Shown: positions 22,609 through 36,441 of the stretch, in pieces
Layout of the letters: each line of letters opens with the position of its first letter
Position numbering within the stretch: position 1 is the stretch's first letter
Assembly: GCF_022201045.2 (NCBI RefSeq)
Contig: NC_068558.1
Location: forward strand, 43,737,001-43,801,000
Origin: Citrus sinensis
Taxonomy: Eukaryota > Streptophyta > Magnoliopsida > Sapindales > Rutaceae
Direction of reading: 5' to 3'
Length of the DNA stretch: 64,000 nt
The notes under the pieces: generated by a model
Database searches by the model: none
Told to the model about the DNA's origin: nothing
Seen by the model: the letters and a program-made list of their open reading frames with translations, nothing else
Program-made: the position numbers and the translations under genes

Positions 22609-25600
22609 ATGTCGTTAATGGCATCAACTCTCCGTCGAAAACCAAACGACACGTCGTTTATTCTTCAATCACGACTATTCAGCGTATCGAAATCTGGTTG
22701 CAAATCCGATGATAAGCAACAGCGGATAGAGAAGATTTTAATAGCCAACAGAGGAGAGATTGCTTGCAGAATTATGAGAACCGCTAAGCGATTGGGGATT
22801 CGAACCGTAGCCGTATACAGCGACGCCGACAGAGACTCGCTTCACGTGAAATCCGCTGACGAAGCTATTCGCATCGGCCCACCTCCGGCTCGGTTGAGTT
22901 ATCTTAATGGCTCGTCCATTGTTGACGCCGCGATTCGAACTGGTGCTCAGGTTCTCAGCCCTATCTCTCTCTACTTATCTTTTGACGATTTATTCAGTAA
23001 ATGAGATAAGTGTTGCATTTTTTAATTATTAATTATTCGAAGTGCTTCTGAAACTGTCAAATGTGCTTATAGTGTCTGGCTGAAATAGATGGATAGCAGT
23101 CTTGGGGATTGTTAAAGTGACTGGAGTGTTTTTAGTGTAAAATTCTGCCTTTACTGTCGGTAGAAAATTCTAAGTAGATGCTTTTTCTCTTCTTGGACTG
23201 GACTAGGAATAAATGGACTCATTTTTGTTGATCCACAATCCACAATTGGTTTTGTTAGACTAGGAATAGGATGATTTCCTCTTCTTTGATCTACAATTGG
23301 TCCTTTCCCTGGATTAGGAATAAGATGGATTCTTTTTTCTCGGGTTCAATTGGGATGATTTTGCCATTGAATGCTATACAAAACGGAAGGGAAAAATCTG
23401 AGGTGCCTGCCAAGATATGTGTTAATTAGGGATAAAAGAAGGCAATAGTAGAAAATAAGTTTCAAATTGTAGTTTCAAAAGTCCAAAGCTTAATTAAGGG
23501 TTTTAAACTTGGATTTGGATTCAGTGATGAATTGATCTTTGTTTTGACCTATTAGAAAGATGTAGTTGGTAGTTATTGAATGAGAAAATATAAGTAATTA
23601 AATATTAATAGTATATTTGTTATAAATGCACGCGTGATTGAAGATTATAAAAAAGTGAGCACAACTTATTTTAGCATTGGATCCAAATTTTTTAAACTCT
23701 ACCAAGACAAGGGAAGCCTAAGGATAAAAATTGCCCCAATAATAAATAGTCATAAGGATAAAGGCTCCAAAGGAAGGAAATTGCTGAGGAAGAGGAACTA
23801 AAAGCACCCGAGAATGGATTTTTTCGTGAGAAGAAAGACTCCCGAGGATGAGGATAAAATTATCCTAGGAGGAGAAATGCTTAAGGATCCCACCCAAAGG
23901 ACAAGATCCTATCCTATTCCTAGTCCAAGGAACAGACAACCATTTGGGGATCAAACTGAAAATGTAATTGGGGATCAAACAAAAGAAATCCATCCGATTC
24001 CTAGTCCAATCAGAGAAAGACCATTCCATGGAGAATTTTTTTATTTGACAATTGGGGCAAAATTTTGCACCACCAAATGCTTATTGGAGAAGCACTTGAT
24101 TTATTCTTTTCTAGAAAGCTTTTTCTTGGATACGAAAGCATTTGACGCACTTTACCTGAGAGCACTCTCAAATGGATGCTTACTTGTTTTTCTAGTCCTT
24201 GAGTAATTTAAAAACTTGTGAATTGAATAGCTGTGATTGTTATGATTGTGCTAGTTCTTTGGTGCTTCTATTGTGATTAGCCAAATAATTTGTTTATCAA
24301 TTCTGGGACATGCCTTTCAGAGGGAATATCTTGTTTTTATAAATAGGCTATCCACCCTGGTTATGGTTTCTTATCTGAAAGTGCGGATTTTGCTCAACTT
24401 TGTGGAGATAATGGTCTTACGTTTATTGGCCCTCCAGTGTCTGCTATCCGGGACATGGGCGACAAGAGGTGCATGTTAGAACGTCATTTTTTTATGAATT
24501 ATTTTGGTCATTTATTTGATTATTTAATTGACTGATGTAATATTCAATTATTCATATACTAGTGCATCAAAGAGAATAATGGGTGCCGCAGGGGTTCCAC
24601 TTGTTCCTGGGTACCATGGCAATGAACAAGATATTGATCTTATGAAATCAGAAGCAGCTAAAATTGGGTATCCTATATTAATAAAGCCAACTCATGGAGG
24701 TGGAGGAAAGGTGTGTTATAATTAATGTGCTTGTTTAATGGTGATTGTTACATGGTTAATGCTAAATCAGCATTATTGCATGATCCTGGTCTTATACCTT
24801 TAAACTTTTTTGGTTGTTCTATTGATGCAATTTTTTATTTGAATGCATATTGTTATTTATTTTGATATATACCTCCCCATCGACAATTCAAAAGGTGAAA
24901 CTATTGGAAGTATATTAAGAAAACGTTATTAAAGCTTGTTCATGGACAAAATAGACCTATTTTTATTATGTAGCATATTAAAGTTCTATCAGATGAGGTT
25001 CTCACTGTTTGCAGATTTTAGGGGATGAGAATTGTGCAAAGTCCAAATGATTTTGTTGACTCTTTCTTGGGAGCACAACGTGAGGCTGCTGCTTCGTTTG
25101 GCATAAACACAATTTTGTTAGAGAAATATATTACTCAACCAAGACACATAGAAGTCCAGGTATTTGTTTGGTTTCTGTTTCTACAAATGTTGCCGTTCTG
25201 ATTATAATAAGCAATGAGATTTTATGATGTTTTATTCTTATTTGTGCAGAATTAAGCTTCACACAATTTTACTTAACTTGGATAACTTTATGGTTCAATT
25301 CTTTTAGGAAAAAATAAGCTGCAATCATGATGAAGTTGATTGCCTGTTAGGTTTTCTTATTGCATTATTAGATTTTGTGTGCATTGTTGTAGATTTTTGG
25401 GGATAAGTATGGCAAGGTGCTGCATTTGTATGAAAGAGATTGCAGTGTGCAGAGAAGACACCAGAAGATAATTGAAGAAGCTCCAGCTGTAATCATCACT
25501 TTCTATGTTTTAGCCTCAGTTTTTTCCTTGTTTATCCACAAAAGTTCTAATTGAAACTCCATTTATGCAGCCAAATGTGACTCATGACTTCCGTGCCCTC

Positions 25601-28600
25601 TTGGGCCAAGCTGCTGTATCTGCAGCCAAGGTGACATCATTTTCCAATTCAATCTGTTGATCAATGTGATAAATATGCTCAATTTGCTAACTATATAACT
25701 ATGTAACCAAATGATGATGGATACCATTTATATATTAAAACAGTGGATCACTCTTAGGAGGATCGAGTAATAATTATTGGCATGCTTATTTCCATGCTGT
25801 GGATGATATCTATCTTATCTCGTTCAGGTGATAATACTAATACCTTTTCCTTTCTTAATTTAAAGGCAGTTAGTTATCACAATGCTGGCACTGTAGAGTT
25901 CATCGTTGACACAGTATCAGATCAATTTTATTTTATGGAAATGAACACCCGTCTTCAGGTCACCACTCTTCTTTTCTTGTTATCTTTTATCCACAAGCTT
26001 GACAAAGTACTTGTTTAGATAATGCATGTTTTATTGTAGGTTGAACATCCTGTGACTGAGATGATTGTCGATCAAGATCTTGTAGAGTGGCAAATTCGTG
26101 TTGCAAATGGAGAACCTCTTCCCCTGAGTCAATCAGAGGTGCCCTTATTAGGTGAACCTCTCCTATGCTAAAGAGTCATAGAATACGACTTACTACCGCC
26201 AGCATGCCCTGTTTTAACCTCCAAATTGCAGGGAAATTCTGAAATATAATTTGACATGTTTAAATTCTAATTCCTCAGTAATACATATCCAAAGTAACTA
26301 CATTTAAGCTTCTGGAACTCTGATTTTGGGGTTTGTTTCTGAGGAATTCCTTTTTTTCTTCCTTGCATAATGAGCCACTCTTTTGACAGTAATTTTTCTT
26401 ATCATTTATTATTTTGACAGGTCACGCTTTTGAAGCCCGAATATATGCTGAAAACGTTCCTAAAGGATTTCTTCCAGCGACCGGAGTTCTCCATCATTAT
26501 CATCCTGTTCCAGTCTCTTCCAAAGGTGGAGTTTCATAAAGTACAAAGTCACTTATATACAGAAACAAATACCTCATCCTCGTTATTGACAAACTGTGCC
26601 AGCCAAGTTGATTCTTGCTGGGTCATTGTTTGGTAGATTTGGTGTTCTAGGTGTTTACCAATTCACACCCTTAGGCCAATTTTTCAGCCTTTATTGCAGT
26701 GGAAAATAGCATGTGAGATGAGATAATTGTTGTAACATCCAATTTCTCAGATCTCCATTTTTGCTGATTCAAGCAAACTGCCGCTTCTGTCATTTTTCTT
26801 ATGTTGATTTTGCCTTTAGCAGTTCGGGTTGAGACTGGAGTTGAACAAGGAGACACCGTTAGCATGCACTATGATCCAATGATTGCAAAACTTGTGGTAT
26901 GGGGCGAAAACCGTGCTGCAGCACTAGTCAAACTGAAGAATTGCCTGTCTAATTTTGAGGTACGTCCTCTGTAAAATTATGTTTTCAACTGCAGTGTGAG
27001 AGGTCATTTTATTAGTGAGAGGTCATTTTATTAGCCATGAGAATTTCCCATTTGAGAACTCAGCTCAGGTTGAGTTTTTGCTATAGTTCATTTGATGAAT
27101 CTCTCACCAGATACCTTGACTGCCGTGGATCAATTTGGAATGGTTCTAAATATGGAAGTCTTCTAATGTTTGTTTGTACAAGTAAAATGTGTAGTTGATT
27201 AAATTGAAAATAATGATGGTTCAGATTGGCAGGTGGTTCTGCATGTTTTAAAATTGGTAGTCCGATGCTGGTGAAAAATCTATATATTTTATTTAACTTT
27301 TCATTATGCTTCCGGGTGTATAATCATAGACAGCCAACTTATTCATGAGTCATAATTTTATATTTTACCTTTAAGATGTTTGTTAGGGTTGATCATTGAC
27401 AGTCATTTATTGTCAGGTTGCGGGTGTGCCAACTAATATTAATTTTCTCCAAAAACTTGCTAAACATCGGGCATTTGAAAGTGGGGATGTGGAAACCCAT
27501 TTTATTGAGCAGCATAAAGATGAACTATTTGTTAAACCTAGTCAGTCCGTATCAGCAGAAATGAATAGTGCTGCAAGACTAAGTGCAACCTTGGTAGCTG
27601 CATGTATTTTTGAGAAGGAAAAATCTACTTTAAAGGAAAGTCCTCCTGGTAAGTTGGAGGTCCCATTCTTATGTTCAGATCTATGTTAGCTGTTCGTTAA
27701 GGATAAGAGTGTCTTAGTATCTTCATTTTGCAATGTTTCCAGGGAATCACTGCTTACTCTCCATCTGGTATACTGATCCTCCTTTCAGAGTCCATCATCA
27801 TGCACGGCGCATTATGGAGTTTGAGTGGGAGAATGAGCATGATGACAGTGGCTCGAAGCTTTTGACACTTACAGTAACTTATCAGGCAGATGGGAACTAT
27901 CTGATTGAGGTGATTCCTCCTTTATTTGCATCGTTGGTCATGTTTAAGGGTTCCTTTATCTCTCTCTTTTTCTTCTTTTCATTACCACAAACTAGAATTG
28001 CTTCTTTACGTAATCCAAGTAATTTTGTCTATGCATATGCAGATGGGAGAAGATGGTTCGTATATTTCAGAAGTCAAAGCAACATATCTAGGCGAGCATA
28101 AGTTTAGAGTTGAATTTGATGTTGTTAGCATGGATGTCCATTTAGCTGTTTATAACAAGGTAAATGCATTCTTCAAGTGTATTTGATGGTTTGTTGATTG
28201 ATTTATAGCATACTTTGGTGGATCTAGTTTCTTGATGCTTGTCCAAACAGAACTTTGGTACATCCAATTAAGGTAGTTTTTAAATTGTGCTTTTGTAATT
28301 TGTAGTGAAACTGTATACCTACTAACCTGAGTTATATGTATCATGCCCTCACCTTATCTGGCCCTACCTGTTGCAAAGGAGTACTGATATGGCATTGTAG
28401 AGAGTGAGAGCGGAAAATCGTCATAATCACTTACATATTTTCAGTTTTAGGCCTGTCTCATTGTAGTATTGAATTGATACCTTCTAATATGGGTTGGCAG
28501 GGTCGGATAAAGCACATTCATGCATGGCATGGATTGCATCACCATCATTTTAAACAAAAGTTGGGGCTCGAGTTGCCTGATGAAGACGAAACTCAACATA

Positions 28601-29634
28601 AAACCAGTTTTGAGACTGCAACTGGTCCTCCAGGATCTGTGTTGTCTCCCATGGCTGGTTTAGTGGTCAAGGTTCTTGCGAATGATGGGACAAAGGTGGA
28701 GGAAGGACAACCTATTTTAGTCTTGGAAGCAATGAAGATGGAGGTTGTCTTTTTCCTACAATTTTGTATATTTCTCTCCTGTTACCCAAAATCCCTGATA
28801 CAATTCATCTTATATAATTTCTATAGCATGTAGTGAAGGCACCAACTACTGGGGTAGTCCATGGGCTTCAAGTGACAGCTGGACAACAGGTTTCGGATGG
28901 TAGTGTTCTCTTTAGGCTTCAAGGTCAGTCATTTCTATTTTTAACTTATTTTGAGCTAAGGATTTAGCTTTAATGCAACCATTGGTATCACTTGTTGCCT
29001 CATCAACGTTAGCCGTGCATATACAGTTAGCAGTGCATGGTTTTGTTGTGCAGTTTGTTCAGGACAACCTCATACACTCATTGGTAGTTTGTTCTTTTGC
29101 CTTCTGTAGTGAATTCAAGTTTAGAGTCTGTCGCTTTTGCTTGTTCATGACTTAATGGTACAAGAATTAAATTTCAAGAGAATGCACACGGTGGGTGGAT
29201 CTGCTCTAAAAGCCTCCGACTCTAATCATCAGAATACCAATCATTAACTTGTATTATAGGGGGGGGGAAAAAATCTGATGTAAAAATCACTGGATTACAT
29301 GCAAACTCTTAGTTTTAGACAATGACAGGATTGCACTCAAACAGCATTTGGAATAGCACCTTGTTTGCTAGCCCAGGAAATCATTGACAGAACAACCGTA
29401 ATATGCTTGTGGATTAAATCATTGAAGCAGGGGAGATGCTACCTTTGTGGTGACCTGTATAACGTATAGCTAGTCCATAAGATATTGTAATAGTGCTGCT
29501 TACGAATTATGATGTTTATGGAGTAATTATTCATTCTTATTTGTGATTCTTAAAACAATATCTTTGATTACGTGAATTTATAATGGTCAAAGCAAAGTTG
29601 TTAGTTATACACTGTATCACTGAACGCAGGTTGA
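22609..29634 (+). CDS. MCCA: 3-methylcrotonyl-CoA carboxylase alpha (biotin) subunit, mitochondrial
   Basis: Carboxylates 3-methylcrotonyl-CoA in mitochondrial leucine breakdown, together with the MCCB subunit. Sixteen coding exons: 22609-22950, 24347-24468, 24563-24710, 25022-25159, 25393-25488, 25571-25630, 25866-25958, 26040-26151, 26421-26525, 26820-26959, 27417-27648, 27743-27909, 28043-28159, 28501-28743, 28827-28923 and 29630-29634. They total 738 residues, close to the family's usual length. An Arg/Ser-rich transit peptide ([20 protein letters not shown]) precedes the biotin carboxylase start [20 protein letters not shown]. The ATP-grasp loop is [13 protein letters not shown] and the catalytic motif [15 protein letters not shown] is split by an intron. 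The biotinyl domain carries LEAMKMEH with the biotinylated Lys. The start is the first ATG of the exon; a second in-frame ATG lies three codons on. The stop is created at the last splice junction. Confidence 0.95.
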
Positions 29635-32485
29635 AGTGGATCATATGCTCGGCCAGGATGTATAGGATCTATTGTGGAGTTCCTTTCCATTACAGAATCT
29701 TGCTCGAGAATCACGCAGCATGTATCAATGAATAAAGGATTTGACCAACTGAAACTACATCTGTTGTTAACGGACAAAATTCAGATAAGCTGCTAAGTAC
29801 ATATTAATAACATCATTGAAGAAAATGTTAGTATCATCAAAGTTGAAAGATGTAAACAAAAACTCTTTGTAAATTACATTCCATCTGGTAATAATAGTCT
29901 TTTCAGTTCTTTCTCAAGCACTGTAAATCTTCTTTCTTTCTTTTTTCTTTTTTAATTTTTGTTAGTCAAAAACTCAATTGATTATGGGTCATAAGTAATG
30001 AAAGTGAAAATGCGTGCCTGTCATTTATATATTTTGCAATCAGGAATGGTTCAAGAGAAAAGCGGGGTTTTAGCAGGTCAACCTATTTGTTGGTTTAAAA
30101 TCTCGTCAATAAATAAATGTACATTGGACTTTTTTCGACAAATTGACGTTCTCTCAGCACACGCAATGCCTGTGTGGCCACGGCCTTGTTACATTTTTCT
30201 ATTCAGTGGGGTTTCTGGTTCTCGACTCCTCGCCTAAGTCAATTGGCTCTTATTCCAGTCTATTCTAAGTCGTCGCTCATTGTAGTGCTGGGGACATTGC
30301 TGCCAAATGTTCCACCCTGAGACTGCATTATTCCACGCTTTGGATTGAAATTGGAAAATGCTGGATAATGATCACATTTTCACGAGCATCAAACGTTTCG
30401 TTCAAGTGACGAAGACGTATTTGCTCTGTTTCAACTTTCAAACCACAATCAGAGTATCCTCGTTCTCCGAAAGACATAAGCTAATTGAAGTGATCCTGAC
30501 AAATTGAGCTGCTAGTTGTAGATGCATTTATATGCATCAAACAAAGTAACAACCAACTTCGAATATTCAAAGCAAAATGGATCGTTTTAACAAATACTCT
30601 GGACTCGGTAGGCAGAGCAGAAAGGGATGTCAATGGGGTCAAATCACACTTATCATTGCATTATTGTGACACAGCTCCCTTAACTAATCATCTTCATTAT
30701 TATTATTTCTTCAAATAATTGAGATAAGATTGCAAGTTTGTGATGTCACATTAAAACTAATCATACTTCCTTACAAATGTATTACATTATGCATATGTAA
30801 CATCTAATTCTTCAAACGTGGGGCACATATGCACGACATACAATCCCACAAAAAGACAGTAGCCGTTTACCGAGTCAATGAAGTTACCCAGAAAAGGAAA
30901 GAAAAAATTGCCATTGGAGGAGTAGAGTAGACCTTATTTATGTTCTTTTTATTTGTTTAACAATACTGGTCGTATCGAATAGGACTACGGACTTTAAGAC
31001 AGATTATTTTAATTCGCAAGAGAAGATCAATTGCTGGAGTTATCTTCAGCATTATTCCTTTGCAGGAGGAATGGGGAATATTCTGTTCACATGCATCTAA
31101 AATTACAGAAAGAGCCTACGCCATTCGTTCGGGGAATGGAATATATTTTTGCCGTGGGTGATTGGAATACGAAGAATAAACTTATCTGAGCTGGGCTTCT
31201 ATTTTAACGTTTTAGAAAACAGTAACAATTTCAAAGATTCAACGTTGAATCCTTTGCCTTTTCCAGCTTCTAGAAAGTCGTTGGCTGCAGTAAAATGTAA
31301 CTTCTTCTGATTTTGGATAAACAGCCCAAAACACCCTTTTGTAAACATTTGAAATATTTTATCATATATATTAATGAACTACTATTATTATTATTATTAG
31401 GTCAGGACTCAGAGTGGCTACCAAATTTAACTGAAAGTTGATAGCGTAACAAAAATCTAAAGGGGATTTTGATTAAATGCACGTAATCCCTTTGGGATGA
31501 TATGAAGGTTCCAATTTTAATATCATGGACATCTTTATGTCTACTTCGAAAATCGATATTAGGAAGATAGTTGTCAACTGAATTAGATTTCCTTCTAATT
31601 TACACAAAACTCCGAGAAGACGGTAAAATTACAATGTCTAGTTGTGGCCAATATAGGAATCAGAAGCTCCATCGGATTTCTCCAGCACATATTATTATTT
31701 TTATATCCTTGAAAAGTTAGAAGGGTATTTTGGTCAATCAGAAAGAACGAAAATCTTAAAATACCGGTAAATTCGTTAAAAGGGACAGGTAAATAAGATT
31801 AAAATAGTGTTTGATATGAAGCAGTCAAGCAGTAAGCAGCTAATTTAGGCCACAATCCCCGCCTTCACTATCTCCTCATATTTCAATTATTTTTCTTTTT
31901 CCTTTTATTTTTATTATTACTGTTTATAAAAATTCTTTCAACTTTCTTCCAATTGGTTCTCCTTTTTTACTTCTAAATTCTCGTCCACAAAACCCTACTT
32001 TTTCTTCTGGAATATTTGATTCTGTCCGACGATTTATACCTTTCTTCGCCTTTTCTTGCTTTTGTGTTTTTGTTCCCCTGTTTCTGGGGTTTTTCTTTTT
32101 TATTTCTTAAAAAAAAAAAATTTTTTTTTGGGTACATTTAAAAATTTGTTCCAGTTTTAATTCTTGGTATTGGGTATCCATGTGTGTACCATGGAAGCGT
32201 CGTACTTTCGGGTTTTGATCCTTTGATATTTTAAGGGTTTTGAGCTCCACGTTTGTGGAGTCTTGGTTTCAATTTTTAAGAAGTTTTTATTTTGAAGTCC
32301 ACAATAGTTAATTTGGAAAGAAAAAATATAAATTTTTTACTTTAATTTTTTTGCTTGTTTTTACTTCTGAATTGTTTTTTTTTTTTTTAATTTTGAAAAA
32401 AGATAAGAGAAGCAAAAATATTTCAAAATAGTTTTTTTGTTCTTGGCAGTTTGAACTTTGTTTCTTGGAACAAAGTATTGCATAA
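29635..32485. other. Intergenic region between MCCA and the MRK1-like kinase
   Basis: The first few hundred bases are the likely MCCA 3' UTR. From about 31850 the sequence becomes T/pyrimidine-rich and probably contains the kinase promoter and 5' UTR. A splice acceptor-like TTCTTGGCAG at 32440-32449, just before the ATG, suggests a 5' UTR intron. No other gene or clear repeat was recognised. Confidence 0.5.
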
Positions 32486-35400
32486 ATGGAATCCAGCAGT
32501 GTTGATGGAGCGGAAGGTGCAGTAAAGAACGAGAAAGCTGATAATAACGAAGGAGATAAGGCCTTGCTTTCGAAGGTGAGCGATATGAAGAGTCCTAGCA
32601 ATAAGGACCTGTTCTTTAGAGCTGATAAGATTGATTTCAAGAGCTGGGATATTCAGCTGGAGAAGCACTTGAGCAGGGTTTGGTCGAGGGAAAGGGAAGT
32701 GCTTCCTCGAAAAACTGAAGAATGGGAAATCGAATTGGCTAAACTTGACATAAGGCATGAAATTGCTCGTGGGACTTATGGGACTGTGTACCGCGGCGCA
32801 TATGATGGCCAAGATGTTGCAGGTATATATCTTTGCTTTTTCCTGTTTGGAATTTGAATCAGTCTAGTGATGTTTGATGATATGTGATGACATTGAAATT
32901 TATTTATTTGGCTTGCTTTTCTGGTTTAACTGAAGAGTTCCTTTCTTTCTTGAAGTAGAAGGAAAATATTTCTGTATCTTATACACTAATCGAGAATAGC
33001 TTGAAGACATGATGCTACTGTAGGTGACATCTTATAGCCTATAGGTGCCATCTAGTTGAGGTGGTAAAATCTATTGTCTTAAAAACAAGAGCTCTGGGAT
33101 TCAAATCAAACATGATGGGGAGGGAATCGGGTTGCCATTAGGGTAAATGATATAAAAAGAAAAAATGACATGATGCTGCTGATTATAATTATCTAATGAG
33201 ACAGTAGGCTAAAGTTACTGTAATGTGAAGAATCAACTGCATATATCTCCTATTGAACAAACTTGAGGTTTCAGAAAAAATTACCTTGTATTTTTGTTAG
33301 AATTATCCTCCTGAAATTCTTACAAAATGTCATTCTCTTGCTAATTGGTTGACTTAGGTTCAGATAATTTCCTCCTCATGGACCTGTATTCATTCCCAGT
33401 GCATTGGTGTGAGAGTTACTTTACTTGGACACCCTGTTACTATAACCGCTGGACTTCACCTTAGTTCTGTTGAAATTAACTCTGATGACTGTTTTATCAT
33501 ATTGGGATTTTTCACATAATTATTGATAATCTTCATTTCATAAACTCTTGACGATTTCTGGGTAATCTTCTCTTTAAATAATGCAATCATTCAATGTAGA
33601 TTCTTCCCATCTATCGGACTTTGGTTAATTTACTTGTGTTGCCATACCTACTTTTCTTTCTCACGTGCCTAATTTTGGCTTATCAAATCATTTAGCTTAT
33701 ATTCAGTATTCGTTCAAAGCTTATATTGGTCATAGTGATTTATTAAGGCAGCTATCATTTAGTGAACATTAGAACTCATCATGATTGGTCACTTGCTGTA
33801 ATTATTCAGCTGGATTTCTTCCCTGGTTGGTGTAATGGATGCCAGTTATTTCACACTTCAAATGATGTACTTTATGATGCACTAGAAATCAGAAGACAAA
33901 TAATTAGCGTGCAATCATATTTCTGTCTTACCAATGAGGCGATGATCATTTCTATTATTTATATTGCAGTGAAGTTATTGGATTGGGCGGAGGATGGGAT
34001 GGTCACATCTGCTGAAGCTGCTGCAATTCGGGCATCATTTCGGCAAGAGGTGGCTGTTTGGCAAAAGCTTGACCATCCAAACGTAACCAAAGTAATAATT
34101 AGTTTTTGTTTACCCATAATAATACAGATGTCCTAGTTCTTTTTATGAGATCCATAACAGTCAACAATACTGGTGCCTCACAGTTGTCACTGGCACCATT
34201 ATGAGTAAATTTAGTTAGAGAGTGCGTTATTGGGGATTAAGCTCAAGGATTTCTGTAGTTGCATAAGATGACTTGGCCATTTTAACTTCCTTGACACTTA
34301 AGTTTGCTCAAGTTTTCTTGGCCTGACATATTATTTATATATCTTTCATTCTTTCTATAATCCTGTCATAGTTTACCTTACTTAGCCTATCATGACTTGT
34401 TTGAATTCATGTTTTGAGTTTAGAGTTTTTAATTGTCTGTTACAGTTTATTGGAGCTTCAATGGGAACAACCAATCTTAAGATTCCTTCCCAAAGTGCTA
34501 CGAGTGACAGCCATAATTCTCTTCCTTCCAGGGCTTGCTGTGTTGTTGTTGAATACCTTCCAGGCGGGACATTGAAGAAATTTTTGATCAGGAACAAGAG
34601 GAAAAAACTTGCCTTTAAGGTTGTGATTCAAATTGCTTTGGATCTTGCTAGAGGGTATGTGTGGAGGATAATTATTTCAGACTTTTTAAAGTTTGCTCTG
34701 GATATTTAAGTTTTTCAATTTTTTTTTCTTTAAATTCACTTTTGCAGATTGAGCTATCTTCACTCAAAAACGATTGTACATCGTGATGTTAAGACAGAAA
34801 ACATGTTGCTAGATGCTAACAGAACTTTGAAAATTGCTGATTTTGGTGTTGCTCGAGTTGAAGCTCAGAATCCAAGGGACATGACTGGGGAAACAGGAAC
34901 TCTTGGGTACATGGCCCCAGAGGTACCCACTTCTTTATTTGCAATTCCTCAAAGGCGGTTTTCTGCTTTATTGCTGTTATCGTGTTGACCTTTTTGGTAC
35001 ACTTTTATACGTAATTTTGTCAAATGTTAAATGAAAATGGCTCTCCTTTTTCTGCGCGTAAGTTCATCTTTTCTTTAAAATCCATAAAAGCATTTTGACA
35101 CTATTAACTGATATAGGTACTGGATGGGAAGCCTTACAATAGGAAATGCGATGTCTACAGCTTTGGGATATGCTTATGGGAAATCTACTGCTGCGATATG
35201 CCTTATCCCGATCTTAGTTTCACAGATGTTTCATCTGCAGTTGTTCGACAGGTTTGTCTGCTATATGCACTCGCTTCTTTCAGTATGAGTATTCAACCCC
35301 TGGAGAGCTTATCAATATTACTTATCTATGCACGCACGCCTAGCTTCAAGCATTTATATTCAACTTGTATGCATGGCTAAGTGCTTATTAGCTGCAGAAT

Positions 35401-35674
35401 AGCCCAACTGAACCTGAGATGTTTCCAGCTTCAATACATGATAATACATTATAAATGGTTTTTACAGAATTTACGACCAGATATCCCAAGATGTTGCCCA
35501 AGTTCACTGGCAAGCATCATGAGAAAATGTTGGGATGCAAACCCGGATAAACGCCCTGTTATGGACGAGGTAGTGAAGCTCCTGGAAGCAGTGAATACAA
35601 GCAAGGGAGGTGGAATGATACCTGAAGATCAAGCGCATGGCTGTCTATGTTTCATCCCAACTCGGGGCCCTTGA
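32486..35674 (+). CDS. Raf-like MAPKKK-related Ser/Thr kinase (MRK1/CBC group C)
   Basis: Cytosolic protein kinase of the plant Raf-like group C, which includes MRK1 and the stomatal CBC1/CBC2 kinases. Six exons: 32486-32822, 33970-34091, 34446-34654, 34748-34922, 35117-35251 and 35468-35674, giving 394 residues. The N terminus has the family marks KIDFKSWDIQLEKHLSRVW and WEIELAKLDI. The kinase domain shows the Gly loop IARGTYGTVYRG, the ATP-binding Lys in VKLLDW (residue 114), VVEYLPGGTLKKFL, catalytic loop IVHRDVKTENMLL, IADFGVAR, TLGYMAPEVL and KCDVYSFGICLWEIYCCDMP. It ends MIPEDQAHGCLCFIPTRGP, a tail shared by the group. All core catalytic residues are kept, so it should be active. Position next to HMT favours the MRK1 orthologue (recalled synteny). 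Confidence 0.94.
33021..33166 (+). mobile_element. tRNA-derived SINE in kinase intron 1
   Basis: The 146-bp body has an A-box-like CTAGTTGAGGTGG and, about 35 bases on, a B-box GGATTCAAATC. It ends in an A-rich tail (ATAAAAAGAAAAAAT). It is bounded by a 15-bp target-site duplication, GACATGATGCT(A/G)CTG, at 33006-33020 and 33167-33181 with one mismatch. Same orientation as the host gene. Confidence 0.75.
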
Positions 35675-36441
35675 TTCTTTTTATTTTCCATTTTACCACT
35701 CATCTGTGCGGATGAAAGAATCAGAGCAGTTTATTAATTATTACTGCGCCTGCAGCTGTGTTTATTGATACTGAGTTCATACGTTTCTGCAGTCCTATTT
35801 GATATCCACCGTGTTTTCAAATGTATTGAAGCTACGCTTTCGATTTGTGCAATTATTTTCGTGGTCTGAAGTTTTATTCAATTCCAAACGTTTCAGTTAT
35901 TGCAATGCATAGTACATGCTTGGAGATATTTCCCCTGCACTTATTACATATAAATTGGCGTGCTCTTGAAGCAAGACCTTCATATTGATGAAAAATACTG
36001 GCTTCCCAAAGATGGAGCTCATTTGTTAGCTTTATACTGAATGAAATTGAACAAAGATTCCAAAGATTCCAAGTGCCGAAACATTATATGTATTTTTTTT
36101 TTCCAAAAAAAGGGAAAAAAGAAAGAAATGGAAGTGCAAATCTAAATGTTCCACTAGAGAGCTAAAGTTTAGTAATTTGTGAATTCCTTTACCAGGAGAT
36201 ATGGAGATTTGAGAATGCAATTCGATGCTGCTGTTGGATAGCTTGCTGCGTGCTAGTAGTGGGAGAATAATTGGTTCCACAAATGTGCTTTTTTTGTTCA
36301 TTTGGATACATCGTGGAGGATTGGGGAACATATGCCGAAGTTTATCTCCATTTTGCTTGTTGAGGGCCATCATGTTTTTGATATCACATTATCCTCGTAT
36401 ATGTGCGTGCAATTATTCTATAAAGAAAATCTCATAAGGTA

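Noticed and set aside
23814..24206. 130-codon plus-strand frame
   Set aside because: It lies in MCCA intron 1 and has no family signature.
32423..32812. Minus-strand frame of 129 codons
   Set aside because: Antisense to the first exon of the kinase, whose coding sense is clear.
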